A stretch of 64,000 nt of DNA from Marsupella aquatica (Eukaryota; Marchantiophyta): the NCBI GenBank assembly GCA_973895155.1, contig OZ316896.1, positions 14,818,001 through 14,882,000 on the forward strand, read 5' to 3'. Every line of letters starts with the position of its first letter. Positions within the stretch are counted from its first letter, which is position 1. Of this stretch, positions 61,935-64,000 are shown piece by piece. Position numbers and translations under genes: made by a program. The notes below the pieces were generated by a model that searched no databases, was not told the origin of the DNA, and was given only the letters and a program-made list of their open reading frames with translations.

Positions 61935-63093
61935 TTAATAAAAACAATTGAGGGGAACTTCATGAAACCCAACAGACAGGGAACAATCAGTTACAATAGT
62001 TGAACCCAAAACCTATCAATCTTCACTTAAGTGAGCTACCACGCAGCCATGCTTCTCTCCCATGAGTAGAACTTAAAACACAAGGTGTCCACATTGTTTA
62101 GAATCATCTCTTTCTCTCACTTACGAGAAATGATAGAATCCCTCTCAAGTGGTAGAAATTCATTGAGATTTGCTAAGGGATTGAATGCACAATATTAGAA
62201 TCTAAAAATAGTTGAAAAGAAGAGCTCTAGGATAGGAAGATTGAAAACATTAAGAGGGGTGCCAAAATAATTCAAAGTCTACATTAAAGATGATGCATCC
62301 TGTTAAGGCAAGTTGAAATAAAAATACACAACATAAAGTCTGAATAAAACAAAACACTGAACTGAGGTGGCCATTATATCAACATCAAAGTTGTAACATG
62401 CTCGACTCAACCTAAGCCGCCTAAGACTACTCCTCCATTCAACACAACCTTCAGTTCAACCACTATCAAATTAGTTTCCCACATAAACCAACACCCTCCA
62501 ACTTATATGATCATTGTAGAAAATGCGGGAGAAAATGAGTCTTTCTACAACTCATCCCTTCGCACTATATACACTAGTACCAATTGTGTATTTTCTTACT
62601 AGGATTATAGTAATTTATATAGCTGTCATTTCAGGCATCCAATTATTACCAAAAAAATCTCAGTGAAAAATGGCCAGTCGATTAGAACATTCAGTCATTT
62701 GTGCATGACTAAATGTTTCTGGTCATTGAAGTCACAGGTGATGTAAAATGACTACCAATATGTAGTCGTCGAAGGCATTTTAGTCATTAATATTGTCTAA
62801 TTACTATCTTCATTGTGCATCCTCTTGAGACAAGTGTACGGATAGGATGGATATGTGTTTTATTTAAATGCGGTCATTCTGATGACTAACAAGTAATCTA
62901 ATAGTGATTTTTATGGCTTAGAGTAATATACTCATAGTCGTGGACAATGACTATAGTGTTATCCTGTAGTAATTTTGAATGACTCATGGTTGTATATTTT
63001 TAGTAATTGTATTTAGAACTCGGTCATTTGAAATGACTACATAGTGAAAATGGTACTAATATTAAGTGATTCAGGGTAGCACATTCATACTTC

Positions 63094-63633
63094 CCATTTA
63101 AAATGATACCTTTTTCTAACTGTCCCCCAAACTATTCGATATTACTAACGTGCCCTCCCCAAAACATTATTCATCAGCCTGCCCCCCATTTTGTATTTAG
63201 GTTAGTATTACTTGTCTACGGCTTCTGATTGCCATGTGGCAAATTGCTAATGGCTAGCCTTCACCCGCGATGATCCCCCTCGGCCCCCTTTCCCCTTCTT
63301 CGCTGTGTTTTTTATTTCCGAGTAAAAACAAGGGTCAAAAGTGTAGGGTTTTTGTGAGGGGAGTGTGGAGGAAAAATGACATGCTTTTCGAGATGCTTTC
63401 GCCACTCCCAGGCATTCAACTGTGCCCCGCAATGGGGAAGGGAGGCCAAGGGGGTTGCAGGGGCTTAGGGCTAGTCAGTAGCGACTCACCACATGGCAAC
63501 AGGAACCTATATACAAGTTGATACCAACCCAAATACAGAATGGGGGCGGGTTGATAAACAAATTGTTTTGGGGGGCACATTAGTTATATCGGGTAGTTTA
63601 GGGGACAGGTTAGTAAAAAGCTATTTAGAATGA
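63094..63633. mobile_element. Foldback (MITE-like) element with long inverted arms
   Basis: The left arm (63094 on) and right arm (ending 63633) are inverted copies. Left, reverse-complemented, reads 'actaacctaaatacaaaat', 'ttttggggagggcac', 'agtttgggggacag'; right reads 'accaacccaaatacagaat', 'ttttggggggcac', 'agtttaggggacag'. Pairing continues inwards ('ttgccatgtgg' with 'ccacatggcaa', 'cctcggccccc' with 'ggaggccaaggggg'), so almost the whole 540 bp could form one hairpin. No transposase is present. The ends and target duplication are not defined. Confidence 0.82.
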
Positions 63634-63673
63634 TTCCAACACTATGTGGTGGTTCAAATCAAACAATTAAATT

Positions 63674-63738
63674 ACTTTTGGGGCACATTTCTAATTTTGG
63701 TCAGTTTGGGGGACAAGTTAGTAAAAAAGGGTATTTGG
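63674..63738. repeat. Partial direct copy of the foldback arm
   Basis: 'ttttggggcacatttctaattttggtcagtttgggggacaagttagtaaaaa' repeats the end of the right arm about 110 bp further on, in the same orientation. It is a truncated second copy of the element or its end. Confidence 0.75.
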
Positions 63739-64000
63739 TAAATTAATGTTCTGTCAATATCGGGCTTGACGTGCAACCAATCAGCCCCATGGATTGTACT
63801 TAAAAGGACTTTCTCATGTAAGAATGAGATTAGTCTTGGTTGTTATTTGAACACAATGATTTATTGAAGAACAAGTCCCTTGGAGCTTACAGTGCACAAT
63901 TAGGGTACAAGGTCTTTTAGAGGCAATTCCTTGCAGTGATAATGACCTGTTAGCATCTACTTCAGAAGTCAAACAAATAATGCCATAAAATATAGTGTGT

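Larger units (their letters stand above)
56541..63090. other. Gene-free repeat region right of IPO9
   Basis: About 6.5 kb of AT-rich DNA with no recognisable gene on either strand. It holds a (CCAA)n run (58837-58853), copy B of a dispersed repeat (59750-60005), a GA microsatellite (60980-61005), an 85-bp tandem repeat (61765-61934) and a cluster of short palindromic motifs (62690-63070). Confidence 0.5.

Overview
This window is nuclear DNA of a land plant. The genes are intron-rich (17 to 33 coding exons), with mostly short introns and plant-type splice sites. The proteins resemble plant orthologues, including a plant-type DDB1 and a DUF599 membrane protein. The spacers hold chromodomain Ty3/gypsy, LINE and CACTA-like remnants. 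Gene spacing and repeat content would fit a seed-free plant (lycophyte, fern or bryophyte), but the sequence does not settle this.

Layout. (1) 634-801, minus: first coding exon of a DUF599 membrane protein whose gene runs off the left edge. (2) 802-4546: repeat-bearing spacer. (3) 4547-11061, plus: importin-13/transportin-3-type karyopherin. (4) 13968-24206, minus: DDB1, complete, 19 coding exons, convergent with the importin-13 gene. (5) about 24770-32620: short tandem repeats, then a nested transposon block. In it a LINE with a restriction-like C-terminal domain is split by a chromodomain Ty3/gypsy fragment and also carries a CACTA-like element. (6) 34018-34869, minus: intronless SGF29, with an unrecognised coding candidate upstream on the same strand (35901-36515). 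(7) 36500-45512: satellites, minisatellites and an L1-type LINE remnant. (8) 45513-56540, plus: importin-9, complete, 33 coding exons. (9) 56541-64000: gene-free repeat DNA ending in a long foldback element.

The genes do not form a pathway. Two are nuclear transport receptors (IPO13, IPO9), one is the adaptor of CUL4 ubiquitin ligases (DDB1), and one is the H3K4me3 reader of SAGA (SGF29). All are ordinary housekeeping genes.

The most notable signal is splicing. IPO9 intron 2 is a U12-type AT-AC intron with consensus 5' splice site, branch site and AC terminus. DDB1 intron 1 is a U12-type GT-AG intron. IPO9 also needs two GC-AG introns to stay in frame. No previously undescribed multi-gene system was found. 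Exon boundaries were set by hand from reading frame, splice dinucleotides and recalled family alignments; no transcript data or searches were available.
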